This document shows positions 7,080 to 15,303 of a DNA stretch of 33,828 bases, piece after piece. The notes beneath the pieces were generated by a model. It ran no database searches. It was given only the letters and a program-made list of their open reading frames with translations, and was not told the DNA's origin. The DNA lies in NCBI GenBank assembly GCA_947591105.1, contig CANQDL010000008.1, positions 1-33,828 on the forward strand, read 5' to 3'. The DNA comes from an uncultured Oscillospiraceae bacterium (GTDB lineage Bacteria > Bacillota > Clostridia > Oscillospirales > Oscillospiraceae). Position 1 is the stretch's first letter. Every line of letters begins with the position of its first letter. The translations under genes and the position numbers were made by a program.

Positions 7080-8966
7080 TTACGCGCCCATCTTTTCCTG
7101 CTGCTCGTATTGGAGCATATAGAGCCGGTAATAGCGGCCCCTCTGGTGAAGAAGCTGCTGGTGGGTGCCCTGCTCCTGGATCTGTCCGTGGGACAGCAGG
7201 ATGATATTGTCCGCGTGCTGGATGGTGGAGAGCCGGTGGGCCACGATGAGCATGGTGCCGATGTTCTTCATCCGTTCCAGAGAGTCCTGGATCAGGATCT
7301 CGGTCTCCGTGTCGATGTTGGCGGTGGCCTCGTCCAGGATCATCACCTCCGGCCGGTGGATGATGGTGCGGGCAAAGGAGAGCAGCTGCCGCTGTCCGGC
7401 GGAGAAGTTGTTGCCCCGCTCCCGCACGATCTCGTCCAGACCGCCGTCCAGCTTGTTGATGAAGTGGTCGGCGTTCACATACCGGCAGGCCTGCCAGATC
7501 TGCTCGTCGGTGAACTTCTCCTCCCGCAGCACGATATTGGAACGGATGGTGCCGGAGAACAGGAACACGTCCTGGAGCATCTGGCCGAAGTGCCTGCGCA
7601 GGGAGGCGATCTTGATATGTCGGATGTCGATGCCGTCGATGAGGATCTGCCCCTTCTGGATGTCGTAGTTGCGGCAGATCAGGGACAGAATGGTGCTCTT
7701 GCCGGAGCCGGTGGAGCCCACCAGGGCCACGGTCTGCTTGGGCATCACATGGAAGGATACCCCCTTGAGCACCCACTCCCCGGGGTTGTAGGCAAACCAC
7801 ACGTCCCGAAATTCGATCTCCCCCTCGATATGATCCAGCTCGATGGCGTCCGGCTCATCCACCAGTTCCGGCTCCATGTCGAACACCGCGAAGATCTTCT
7901 CCGCGGAGGCGAAGGCGGACTGAAGCATGTTGAACTGCTCTGCCAGCATCTGGATGGGGTCAAAAAACCGGGAGATATACAGGTAAAACGACACCATGGT
8001 GCCGCTGGTGATGGTCTGGCCCAGAAAGGAGCGGTTCTCGATGACGCCCCGGCTGCCCAGGTAGAACAGGCACATCACCGAGGAGATATAGAGCATATAC
8101 ACCATGGGCCGGAAGATGCCGAACACGTACATCTGCTGCTGGCGCGCCTTTTTCAGCTTTGTGCTCTTATCCAAAAACTCCGCCATCTTGGCCTGCTCCC
8201 GGTTGAACACCTGGGTGATCTTCACCCCGGACAGGTTCTCGGAAAGGTAGGTGTTGATGTCCGTGGTGCAGTCCTTCACCCGGCGGAAAGCCCGGCGGGT
8301 CAGCTTGCGGAAGATGTAGGTGAACAGCACCAGGAAGGGCATGAAGCACAGCACCATCAGCGTCAGGGCGTAGTTGAGCAGCAGCATGGCCCCCAGCACG
8401 CCCACCAGCATGAACACGTTCTTTATCATGTTCACCAGGATGTTGGTGAACATCATGGAGATGGCGTTGGTGTCGTTTGTCTCACGGGTGACCAGCTTTC
8501 CCACGGGGATGTTGTTCAGCTGCTCGTGGGAGAGGCTCTCGATGTGGGTGAACAGATCCTGCCGCAGGCTGGAGAGGATCTTCTGGCCCGTCTTTTGCAG
8601 GATGATGGACTGAAGATACATGCACACCATGCTCACGATCAGCATGGCCGCGTAGCCGCCTACCATCACGTACAGGCGCTTCAGCTCAAAGTCCGCCTTG
8701 ATGATCTCCTCGATGCTGCCCACCAAAATGGGAGACACCAGATCGTAGGCGATGGACAGAATCATGATGAAGAGCACCAGCAGAAAGCTCTTCCAGTAGG
8801 GTTTGGCGTACTTGGCCAGACGGGCCAGGATCTCCCCGTCCTTCATGTGCCGGTCGGCGCTGTACTGCTCCTTCAGGTGCTTGACATAGTTCCACAGCAG
8901 CACGAACAGAATGGCGAACACGCCGATGATGGCGCCCACGATCAAAATGGGCAGATACTCATGCAC
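7080..8966 (-). CDS. ABC exporter half-transporter, permease-ATPase fusion (catalytic Walker B)
   Basis: Type IV ABC exporter subunit of 628 residues. An extra N-terminal membrane helix (about 5-25) precedes the six-helix core (about 55-350), followed by the ATPase: Walker A GSTGSGKST at 417-425, signature FSAGQ at 521-525, Walker B VMILDE at 541-546 and the H-loop histidine at 577. The catalytic glutamate is present, but the signature is FSAGQ instead of LSGGQ. The start is GTG with AAGGAGG eight bases upstream, overlapping the end of the preceding ABC gene by 8 bases. With that gene it most likely forms a heterodimeric exporter (BmrCD/TM287-288 type) moving drugs, lipids or peptides; the substrate is unknown. 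Confidence 0.9.
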   Translation of the reverse strand: MHEYLPILIVGAIIGVFAILFVLLWNYVKHLKEQYSADRHMKDGEILARLAKYAKPYWKSFLLVLFIMILSIAYDLVSPILVGSIEEIIKADFELKRLYVMVGGYAAMLIVSMVCMYLQSIILQKTGQKILSSLRQDLFTHIESLSHEQLNNIPVGKLVTRETNDTNAISMMFTNILVNMIKNVFMLVGVLGAMLLLNYALTLMVLCFMPFLVLFTYIFRKLTRRAFRRVKDCTTDINTYLSENLSGVKITQVFNREQAKMAEFLDKSTKLKKARQQQMYVFGIFRPMVYMLYISSVMCLFYLGSRGVIENRSFLGQTITSGTMVSFYLYISRFFDPIQMLAEQFNMLQSAFASAEKIFAVFDMEPELVDEPDAIELDHIEGEIEFRDVWFAYNPGEWVLKGVSFHVMPKQTVALVGSTGSGKSTILSLICRNYDIQKGQILIDGIDIRHIKIASLRRHFGQMLQDVFLFSGTIRSNIVLREEKFTDEQIWQACRYVNADHFINKLDGGLDEIVRERGNNFSAGQRQLLSFARTIIHRPEVMILDEATANIDTETEILIQDSLERMKNIGTMLIVAHRLSTIQHADNIILLSHGQIQEQGTHQQLLHQRGRYYRLYMLQYEQQEKMGA

Positions 8967-10740
8967 TCAAACCGCCTCCTTCCTCTTCCAGCTTCTGCAG
9001 CTCCACCATATGGCGATAGGCCGGGCAGGTCTCTACCAGCCGGTCATGGGAGCCCACAGCCGCGACGCGGCCGTCCTCCAGATAGATGATCTTGTCCATC
9101 CGCTCGATGGTGGACACCCGGTGGGCGATGAGGATGGTGGTGCGGCCGGCCCGGGTGGCGGCCAGATTGTCCAAAATGGTCTTCTCCGTGGAGGTGTCCA
9201 CGGCGGAGACGGAATCGTCCAAGATCAGGATGGGCGCGTCCTTCATCAGCGCCCGGGCGATGGAGATGCGCTGCTTCTGTCCGCCGGAGACCGTCACGCC
9301 CCGCTCGCCCAGCACCGTCTCATACCCGGCGGAAAACTCCTGCACGTCCGCGTCCACGTCCGAGAGGATGCCCGCCTGGCGCACCCGCTCGCTGTCCGGC
9401 TCATCCACCCCGAAGCCGATGTTTCGGGCGATGGTGTCGGAGAACAGGAAGTTATCCTGGGGCACGTAGGCAATGGCGGCCCGCACGTCCCGGATGGCGA
9501 CGTCGTTCACGTCGTGGCCGTCCAAAAACACGGTGCCGTCCGGCACGTTGTAGGTACGCAGCAGCAGATCCACCAGGGTGGTCTTGCCGGAGCCGGTCTT
9601 GCCCACCAGACCCACGCTCTGGCCCGCCTCGATGGTCACGGACACGTCCGACAGCGCGTCGTACTCCCCGCCGGGATAGCGGAAGGTCAGGTCGCGGAAC
9701 TCGATCGTGCCCTGGACGTGGGGCAGCCGCTCCACGTCGGGCCGATCCATCACGTCCTGCTTGGCGTCCAGCAGCTCGGAGATGCGCTTGAGGGACGCCG
9801 TGCCCCGGCTGGTCATGTCGATGAGCTCCGACACGGCCATGATGGGCCACACCGTGGCGTTGAAGTAGCCGATGAACTCCATCAGCTGTCCGGCGTTGAA
9901 GGTGTCTCGGTAGACCAGATACCCGCCGTAGCCCAGTATGATGCAGATGACGCTCTCCACAAACAGCGTCACCAGGATATGCAGCAGCACCGAGGCCCGG
10001 GTGAAATCCACGTTGGCCTTCTCATTCTGCTTATTGAGCTTTTTGAAGGCCAGCAGCTCCTTGCCCTCCTTCACGAAGGCCTTGATGACCGCGATGCCGG
10101 AAAAGCTCTCCTGGGAGAAGTCGGACAAATCGGAAAACGCCTGCTGGCGGATGTCCCACTTCTTCATCATGTACCGGCCGATGACGGCGCTGGAGGCCAG
10201 CAGCAGCAGCATGGGGATCATGGCCAGGGCCGTCATGAGCTTATCCATCTGCCACATGCGCCATATGGCCATGCCGCCCAGAGCCAGCGCGTCGAACATC
10301 ATGAGAAGGCCGCTGCCGTAGCAGTCCTGCACCGTGTCCAGGTCGTTGGTGAACAGACTCATCAGATTGCCCACCTTATTGACCTGGTAGTACTGGCGGC
10401 TCAAGTCCTTGGCGTGGTCGAACATCTCCTCCCGCAGGTGGGCCTCCACCTTGATGGCCGCGCCAAAAAAGCACACGCGCCACAGAAACCGGCCCAGCAC
10501 GATCATCAGGATGATCCCCACCATGGGCATGCAGATCCGGTCAAGCAGAAAGTCCAGGTCAAAGGTGACCATCTGGCCGTCCACCAGCACCTGCCCCTCG
10601 TTGACGCCGTTGATGACCATCTGGTACAGGTTCGGGATGAGCAGCTGCAAATAGTCCACCGCAAACAGCGCCAGCAGCCCGAACAGCAGGCGGCCAGCGT
10701 ATTTGACGTAGTATCGGTTGATGTATTTGCCCAGTATCAT
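8959..10740 (-). CDS. ABC exporter half-transporter, permease-ATPase fusion (degenerate Walker B)
   Basis: Partner of the downstream ABC gene. The track starts at a GTG at 10773, but the ATG at 10740 has AAGGAG eight bases upstream, giving 593 residues beginning MILGKYINRYYVKYAGRLLF. A six-helix core covers about 15-310. The ATPase shows Walker A GKTGSGKTT at 380-388, signature VSGGQ at 484-488, and Walker B ILILDD at 504-509, where aspartate replaces the catalytic glutamate; H540 is kept. A canonical signature here with a degenerate Walker B, opposite a partner with the reverse, is the arrangement of asymmetric heterodimeric exporters. It is the first gene of a two-gene operon with its own promoter. 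Confidence 0.9.
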   Translation of the reverse strand: MILGKYINRYYVKYAGRLLFGLLALFAVDYLQLLIPNLYQMVINGVNEGQVLVDGQMVTFDLDFLLDRICMPMVGIILMIVLGRFLWRVCFFGAAIKVEAHLREEMFDHAKDLSRQYYQVNKVGNLMSLFTNDLDTVQDCYGSGLLMMFDALALGGMAIWRMWQMDKLMTALAMIPMLLLLASSAVIGRYMMKKWDIRQQAFSDLSDFSQESFSGIAVIKAFVKEGKELLAFKKLNKQNEKANVDFTRASVLLHILVTLFVESVICIILGYGGYLVYRDTFNAGQLMEFIGYFNATVWPIMAVSELIDMTSRGTASLKRISELLDAKQDVMDRPDVERLPHVQGTIEFRDLTFRYPGGEYDALSDVSVTIEAGQSVGLVGKTGSGKTTLVDLLLRTYNVPDGTVFLDGHDVNDVAIRDVRAAIAYVPQDNFLFSDTIARNIGFGVDEPDSERVRQAGILSDVDADVQEFSAGYETVLGERGVTVSGGQKQRISIARALMKDAPILILDDSVSAVDTSTEKTILDNLAATRAGRTTILIAHRVSTIERMDKIIYLEDGRVAAVGSHDRLVETCPAYRHMVELQKLEEEGGGLSA

Positions 10741-10781
10741 GTATCTTGCTCCTTGCAGGAAGGTTTGTCGCACAAATTTGG

Positions 10782-10810
10782 ATTATAACATACAGAATAT
10801 AAGAAAACAA
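10782..10810 (-). promoter_or_regulatory. Promoter of the ABC exporter operon
   Basis: TTGTTT, 17 bases, TATAAT on the minus strand. The -35 box lies in the T-rich tail of the preceding degV terminator. Confidence 0.72.
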
Positions 10811-10843
10811 GAAGGAAGAGCGCTTTTTTCACGCTCTTCCTTC
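10811..10843 (-). terminator. Terminator of the degV-family gene
   Basis: A perfect 12-bp stem GAAGGAAGAGCG / CGCTCTTCCTTC with a 9-base loop, followed on the minus strand by TTGTTTTCTT. It starts about 19 bases past the gene's stop. Confidence 0.85.
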
Positions 10844-10861
10844 AATTTCTTTCAATCTTTT

Positions 10862-11728
10862 TCAGATCTCGACGACCCGGCTGCATCCCAGGGCAATGGC
10901 GCCCTTGCCGATGTGGCAGGCCACGCTCAGGGACAGGGGATCTGCGCCCAGCAGCGGCACGTCGGGAAAACGCTCCCGGATCTGCTGCGACCAGTCCTCC
11001 GCCTCCTCCTTTGAGCAGGTGTACGCCGCCCAAAGATGCACCTTGTGTCCGGCAAAGCGCTCCCGGATGTCCTTTTCCATGGCGTCCAGCATTTTCAGCC
11101 GGGCGGCCTTCATCCCCCGCACCTTGGCAAAGGCGTCCAGCTTCTCCCCCTGGATGGTCAGCACGGGCTTGATGTTCAGCACCGCACCCAGCGCCGCCCC
11201 GGCCGGAGTCACCCGGCCGCCCTTTTTCAGGTACTTGAGGGTGTCCACCGTGATATAGATGCTGGACTGCAGCTTCTCCCGCATGAGCACGTCCACGATC
11301 TGCTGGGCGCTCATGCCCTTGTCCGCCATCTCAAGCGCGTCCAGCACCGCCTGGCGCTGGGTGATGGAGATCCGCTGGTTGTCCACCACAAACACACGCC
11401 CGGCATAAGGATCGTCCTCCGCCAGAGCCAGGGCCGTCTCACAGGAGGCGGAAAGGCCGCTGGACATGGGGATGTAGATCACCTGGTCGTATTGCTCCAA
11501 AAGGCCGTCCCACAGGTCGGTCACGTCCCCCGGCGCGGGCTGGGATGTGGACACGTCTCCGCCCCCGTCCAGCTTCTCGTAAAACGCCTGCTGGGTCAGG
11601 GTCACGTCCTCGTAATAGAGCTCTCCGTCGATAAAAAAGGGCATGGGCAGCACATGAATGCCCATCTGCCGGGCCAGGGCCTGGGTAATGCCGCTGTTGC
11701 TGTCCGTGGCCACCGCGATCTTGCTCAT
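10862..11728 (-). CDS. DegV family fatty-acid-binding protein
   Basis: DegV-fold proteins bind a fatty acid; some act as FakB subunits handing fatty acids to the kinase FakA for phosphorylation. Family marks seen: KIAVATDSNSGIT at the N-terminus, VSTSQPAPGD near residue 70, IYIPMSSGLSAS near residue 95, and the C-terminal half with LKYLKKGGRV and GAVLNIKPVL. The start at 11728 (MSKIAVATD) was chosen over the track's 11758 because GGGGAGG lies just upstream; this gives 288 residues, the usual length. It is monocistronic between its own promoter and terminator. No fakA is visible in the window, so a FakB role is inferred. Confidence 0.92.
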   Translation of the reverse strand: MSKIAVATDSNSGITQALARQMGIHVLPMPFFIDGELYYEDVTLTQQAFYEKLDGGGDVSTSQPAPGDVTDLWDGLLEQYDQVIYIPMSSGLSASCETALALAEDDPYAGRVFVVDNQRISITQRQAVLDALEMADKGMSAQQIVDVLMREKLQSSIYITVDTLKYLKKGGRVTPAGAALGAVLNIKPVLTIQGEKLDAFAKVRGMKAARLKMLDAMEKDIRERFAGHKVHLWAAYTCSKEEAEDWSQQIRERFPDVPLLGADPLSLSVACHIGKGAIALGCSRVVEI

Positions 11729-11745
11729 ATCCGCACCTCCCCTGT

Positions 11746-11759
11746 ATTGGCCGGCCAAT
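11746..11759. promoter_or_regulatory. 14-bp perfect palindrome at the degV transcription start
   Basis: ATTGGCCGGCCAAT lies directly after the -10 box of the degV promoter, where transcription should begin. The position suits a repressor operator; the regulator is unknown and no family consensus is recognised. Confidence 0.45.
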
Positions 11760-11786
11760 TATATCAAATTCTGGATGGAAACGCAA
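11758..11786 (-). promoter_or_regulatory. Promoter of the degV-family gene
   Basis: TTGCGT, 17 bases, TATAAT on the minus strand, 30 bases before the start codon. Confidence 0.75.
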
Positions 11787-11901
11787 TGGTGTATACGCAC
11801 CAAGGCAGACCGCCTCCGCCTGTCGATTTCCGGCAGATATGCCAACTTGCCAACGCCTGTTTTCTTCGGTCACTCTCCATCCTCTTGCGGAAACGGCAAG
11901 A

Positions 11902-11930
11902 TTGCGTTTTTTCCCATTCGGGGGTATACT
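11902..11930 (+). promoter_or_regulatory. Promoter of the bile salt hydrolase operon
   Basis: TTGCGT, 17 bases, TATACT, about 30 bases upstream of the start codon. The -35 hexamer is the same as in the divergent degV promoter. Confidence 0.72.
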
Positions 11931-11960
11931 GGGGAAAAATGAAGCACGGAGGATGCCAGC

Positions 11961-12929
11961 ATGTGTACAGCCGCGACCTACAAGACAAAAGACCACTATT
12001 TCGGCAGGAACCTGGACTATGAGTTCTCCTTCCAGGAGGTGGTGACCGTCACCCCCCGGAATTACCCCTTCGTCTTTCGGCGGATGGGCCGGATGGACAG
12101 CCACTACGCCATGATCGGCATGGCCAATGTGCAGGACTATCCCCTGTATTTTGACGCCACCAACGAGAAGGGGCTGAGCATGGCGGGGCTCAACTTCCCC
12201 GGCAACGCGGACTACAAGCCCGAGGCCGCCGGCAAGGACAACGTGGCCTCCTTTGAGTTCATTCCCTGGATCTTGTGCCAGTGCACCGACGTGGCCCAGG
12301 CCCGGGCGCTGCTGGAGCGGATGAATCTGTGGAGCGAGCCCTTCAGCGAGCAGATGCCGCCTTCCCCCCTGCACTGGATGATCTCGGACGGGGAGCAGAG
12401 CATCGTGGTCGAGTCGGTAAAGGACGGTCTGAAGGTCTACGATAACCCGGTGGGCGTGCTGACAAACAACCCCACCTTCGACTACCACATGACGAATCTG
12501 GCCAACTACATGAACGTGACCAGCGACATCGCGGTGGATCGCTTCTCCAAGAACCTCCCCCTCTCCGCCTACAGCCGGGGCATGGGCGGCATCGGCCTGC
12601 CGGGGGATCTTTCCAGCGCCTCCCGATTCGTGAAGGCGGCCTTCACCCGGCTCAACTCCCTGTCCGGGGACAGCGAGTCGGAGAGCGTGAGCCAGTTTTT
12701 CCACATCCTCGGCTCCGTGGCCCAGCAGCGGGGCTGCTGCCAGGTGCCCGGCGGATATGAGTACACCCTCTACTCCTCCTGCTGCAACACGGACAAGGGC
12801 ATATATTACTACACCACCTATGAGAACAGCCAGCTGACAGCGGTGGATATGCACCGGGCGGATCTGGACGGCGCGTCGCTTTGCTGCTATCCTCTCGTCC
12901 GCGGCCAGCATATCCTGCGCCAGAACTGA
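11961..12929 (+). CDS. bsh: Choloylglycine (bile salt) hydrolase
   Basis: Ntn-hydrolase predicted to cleave the amide bond of glycine- or taurine-conjugated bile acids in the cytoplasm. The start ATG has GGAGG eight bases upstream and puts the nucleophilic Cys at position 2 after Met removal. Expected catalytic residues are visible: Cys2, Arg16 and Asp19 in FGRNLDYEFS, Asn78 in AGLNFP, the TNNP asparagines at 169-170, and Arg222 in SASRF. The 322 residues and near-collinear motifs (LHWMISD, GLPGDLSSASRF, KGIYYYTTYEN) fit true BSH better than penicillin V acylase. The loop SRGMGG carries an S-R-X triplet, which I recall being linked to taurine preference. A phosphoesterase gene follows 14 bases later. 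Confidence 0.93.
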   Translation: MCTAATYKTKDHYFGRNLDYEFSFQEVVTVTPRNYPFVFRRMGRMDSHYAMIGMANVQDYPLYFDATNEKGLSMAGLNFPGNADYKPEAAGKDNVASFEFIPWILCQCTDVAQARALLERMNLWSEPFSEQMPPSPLHWMISDGEQSIVVESVKDGLKVYDNPVGVLTNNPTFDYHMTNLANYMNVTSDIAVDRFSKNLPLSAYSRGMGGIGLPGDLSSASRFVKAAFTRLNSLSGDSESESVSQFFHILGSVAQQRGCCQVPGGYEYTLYSSCCNTDKGIYYYTTYENSQLTAVDMHRADLDGASLCCYPLVRGQHILRQN

Positions 12930-12943
12930 AGGAGGCGGGCCGC

Positions 12944-13477
12944 ATGAAGTGGCTTATCGCCTCCGATCTGCACGGATCGGTGCGCTGGTGCAAAAAGCTC
13001 CTGGAGGCATATGACCGGGAGGGCGCCCAGCGGCTGCTGCTGTTGGGGGACATCCTCAACCACGGCGACGCGGCGGACGCGGACGCCGTGGCGGCGCTGC
13101 TCAACCCCCTGGCCGGCTCCATTCTGGCCGTCCGGGGCAACTGCGACACGCCTCGGGACGAGGCACGGCTGGCCTTTCCCATCACGGATCTATGCCGCGT
13201 CTTCCCCACCGGCAAGGGGCCCTTTCTCTTCGCCACCCACGGGCACGTGTACAACGACGTCTCCCTGCCTGAGGGGATGCAGCCGGGGGATATCCTCCTG
13301 CAGGGCCACACCCACATCCCCGCCACGGAGAGGCGCAGCAGCTTTCTCCGGTTCAATCCCGGCTCCATCGCCCAGCCCCGCTATGGCACGCCCCACGGCT
13401 ACATGACCATGGAGGACGGATTGTTCCTGTGGAAATCCGCTGAAGACGGCGGGGAATACAGACGGTACGCCCTCTGA
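12944..13477 (+). CDS. yfcE: YfcE-type metallophosphoesterase
   Basis: Small calcineurin-like phosphodiesterase of 177 residues, the usual YfcE/MJ0936 length. Metal-binding motifs are seen in order: SDLHGS (D8, H10), LLLGDILNHG (D36), VRGNCD, THGHVYN and GHTHIPA. Known relatives cleave phosphodiester model substrates with Mn2+; natural substrates are poorly defined. I moved the start from the track's 12881 to the ATG at 12944, which has GAAGGAGG eight bases upstream and directly yields MKWLIASDLHGS. It follows bsh by 14 bases and precedes a strong terminator, so the pair forms a two-gene operon. No functional link to bile acids is evident. Confidence 0.9.
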   Translation: MKWLIASDLHGSVRWCKKLLEAYDREGAQRLLLLGDILNHGDAADADAVAALLNPLAGSILAVRGNCDTPRDEARLAFPITDLCRVFPTGKGPFLFATHGHVYNDVSLPEGMQPGDILLQGHTHIPATERRSSFLRFNPGSIAQPRYGTPHGYMTMEDGLFLWKSAEDGGEYRRYAL

Positions 13478-13499
13478 TCTTCCCGCTTTGAAAAGTATA

Positions 13500-13537
13500 A
13501 AACCCTGCCGGAGGCAAATGCCTCCGGCAGGGTTTTT
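13500..13537. terminator. Strong bidirectional terminator between convergent operons
   Basis: A perfect 13-bp stem CCCTGCCGGAGGC / GCCTCCGGCAGGG with an AAAT loop. TTTTT follows on the plus strand and TTTT on the minus strand. It serves yfcE and the convergent metallo-hydrolase. Confidence 0.93.
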
Positions 13538-13590
13538 GCGTCGGTTCAGAACTGCCAGCACGCAGGCCCGGGTCGATGCGGGCGCGCGCT

Positions 13591-15216
13591 TTACTTTTTC
13601 TGGGCCCAGCCGGCCCACTTGTCCGCAAGGGAGTTGATCTGGCCGGTGAACTTGGCGATCTCCTTGTTGGGGATCTCCTTGCACGCCCGGGCCAGCTCCG
13701 CCAGACGGGCGCAGGCGGCCAGCAGTCCGTCAAACACGTTGTCGTTGCGGGCCTGCTTGGAGGTCTTTTTCACCACCGGCACGCCCTCGGTGACCTCTGT
13801 GAACTGGCCGGCAATCAGATCGAACACCGTGCCGGAATAGGGGGCGGCGGTCTCAAAGCCGTACTCGTCGTGCAGGCAGGCGGCATAGCTCTGGCACACC
13901 GCGTCCTCCCCGTGGTTGACAAACACCAGCCGGGGCTTTTTCTTGAAGGCGGTGATCCACTTGATGAGCCCGTCCTTGTCGGCGTGGCCGCTCTTTCCGG
14001 GGAAGAAGCAGATCTCCGCGTTCACGGCCACCTCCTCGCCGAAGAGGCTGATCTTTTTCGCCCCGTCCAGTATGGCCCGTCCGGTGGTGCCCGCCGCCTG
14101 ATAGCCCACGAACAGCACCGTGCACTCGCTGCGCCACAGGTTGTGCTTCAGGTGGTGACGGATGCGCCCGGCCTCGCACATGCCGCTGGCGGAGATGATC
14201 ACCTTGGGCTCCTTGTCGAAGTTGATCTGCTTGGACTCCTCGCTGGACACGGACACGTTCAGCCCCGGGAACACCAGGGGGTTGACGCCCTCGTCCAGCA
14301 GGGCCTGGGTCTCCGGGTCAAAGTAGACCCGGTCGCACTGCAGGAAGATGCCGGTGGCCTCGTTGGCCAGGGGGCTGTCCACGTACACCGGGAAGTCCCC
14401 GTGGCCGGTGACCATACCCTCCAGCTTGATCTGGCGGATGAAGTACAGCATCTCCTGGGTGCGCCCCACGGCAAAGGAGGGGATCACCAGGTTGCCGCCC
14501 CGATCCAGCGTGCGCTGGATGCAGTCGGCCAGAAACTGCACGTTGTTTTGATCCATCTTCTGGTGATACCGGTCGCCGTAGGTGGACTCGGTGATCACGT
14601 AGTCCGCGTCCGCGTCCGCCAGATACTTCGGGTCGTTGATGATGGGCTGGTTGACGTTGCCGATGTCCCCGCTGAACACCAGCTTTCTTGTGACGTCCTG
14701 CTCGGTGAGCCAGATCTCGATGCTGCCGGAGCCCATCAGATGGCCGGCGTCGGTAAAGCGGATGAACACGTTCTCCGCGATATGCACCTGCTCGCCGTAC
14801 TCGCAGGGGCGCAGGTGCCCGATGGCAGCCTCCGCGTCCTCCATGGAATACACCGGCTCCACCGGCGGGCCGCCGGCCCGCTTGGACTTGCGGCTCTTCC
14901 ACTCCGCGTCCGATTCCTGGATATGGGCGCAGTCACGCAGCATGATCTCGCACAGGTGGCACGTGGCCCCCGTGGCATAGATGGGGCCGGAATAGCCCCG
15001 CTTGTACAGCAGCGGCAGATTGCCGGAGTGGTCGATGTGGGCGTGGGTCAGCAGCACAAAATCCAGTTTGCCCGCCTCTACAGGGATATCCTGGTTGACG
15101 AACACGTCCGCCCCCTGCTCCATGCCGCAGTCCACCAGACCGTAGACGCCCCCCACCTCGATGAGGGTGCAGCTGCCGGTCACCTCATGGGTCGCTCCCA
15201 GAAATGTCAGTTTCAT
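13591..15216 (-). CDS. Beta-CASP metallo-beta-lactamase-fold hydrolase (probable RNA exonuclease)
   Basis: The 541-residue protein is predicted to process RNA, like the CPSF73-related bacterial enzymes. The MBL zinc motifs are clear: HAHIDH at 58-63, DAGHLMGSGS, and FSGDIGN. The beta-CASP region follows with VITESTYGDRYH, NLVIPSFAVGRTQE and SASGMCEAGRIRHHL. The C-terminal metal histidine lies in VNHGED, followed by an extra domain of about 100 residues. The start ATG at 15216 gives MKLTFLGATHEVTGSC; AAGGAG lies 11 bases upstream, slightly far. The track's 15240 TTG start has no ribosome binding site. It is monocistronic with its own promoter. Its RNA substrate is not deducible; relatives differ between exonuclease and endonuclease activity. 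Confidence 0.88.
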   Translation of the reverse strand: MKLTFLGATHEVTGSCTLIEVGGVYGLVDCGMEQGADVFVNQDIPVEAGKLDFVLLTHAHIDHSGNLPLLYKRGYSGPIYATGATCHLCEIMLRDCAHIQESDAEWKSRKSKRAGGPPVEPVYSMEDAEAAIGHLRPCEYGEQVHIAENVFIRFTDAGHLMGSGSIEIWLTEQDVTRKLVFSGDIGNVNQPIINDPKYLADADADYVITESTYGDRYHQKMDQNNVQFLADCIQRTLDRGGNLVIPSFAVGRTQEMLYFIRQIKLEGMVTGHGDFPVYVDSPLANEATGIFLQCDRVYFDPETQALLDEGVNPLVFPGLNVSVSSEESKQINFDKEPKVIISASGMCEAGRIRHHLKHNLWRSECTVLFVGYQAAGTTGRAILDGAKKISLFGEEVAVNAEICFFPGKSGHADKDGLIKWITAFKKKPRLVFVNHGEDAVCQSYAACLHDEYGFETAAPYSGTVFDLIAGQFTEVTEGVPVVKKTSKQARNDNVFDGLLAACARLAELARACKEIPNKEIAKFTGQINSLADKWAGWAQKK

Positions 15217-15274
15217 ACGGGCCTGCGCTCCTTTCCGCAACGTGTGCTCCGGTGGTCAACTCTTTCTGCTGTCT

Positions 15275-15303
15275 ATTTTACGCCCCGTCAGCCCAGCCGT
15301 CAA
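15275..15303 (-). promoter_or_regulatory. Promoter of the beta-CASP hydrolase gene
   Basis: TTGACG, 17 bases, TAAAAT on the minus strand. The -35 box overlaps the stop codon of the upstream GH2 gene. Confidence 0.72.

Noticed and set aside
7110-10788. 659- and 625-residue plus-strand ORFs opposite the ABC exporter genes
   Set aside because: Length alone is misleading in GC-rich DNA; the minus strand shows intact Walker, signature and H-loop motifs.
11787-11802. TGGTGTATACGCACCA as an operator between degV and bsh
   Set aside because: Only 5-bp arms with mismatches in the centre; too weak to list as a feature.
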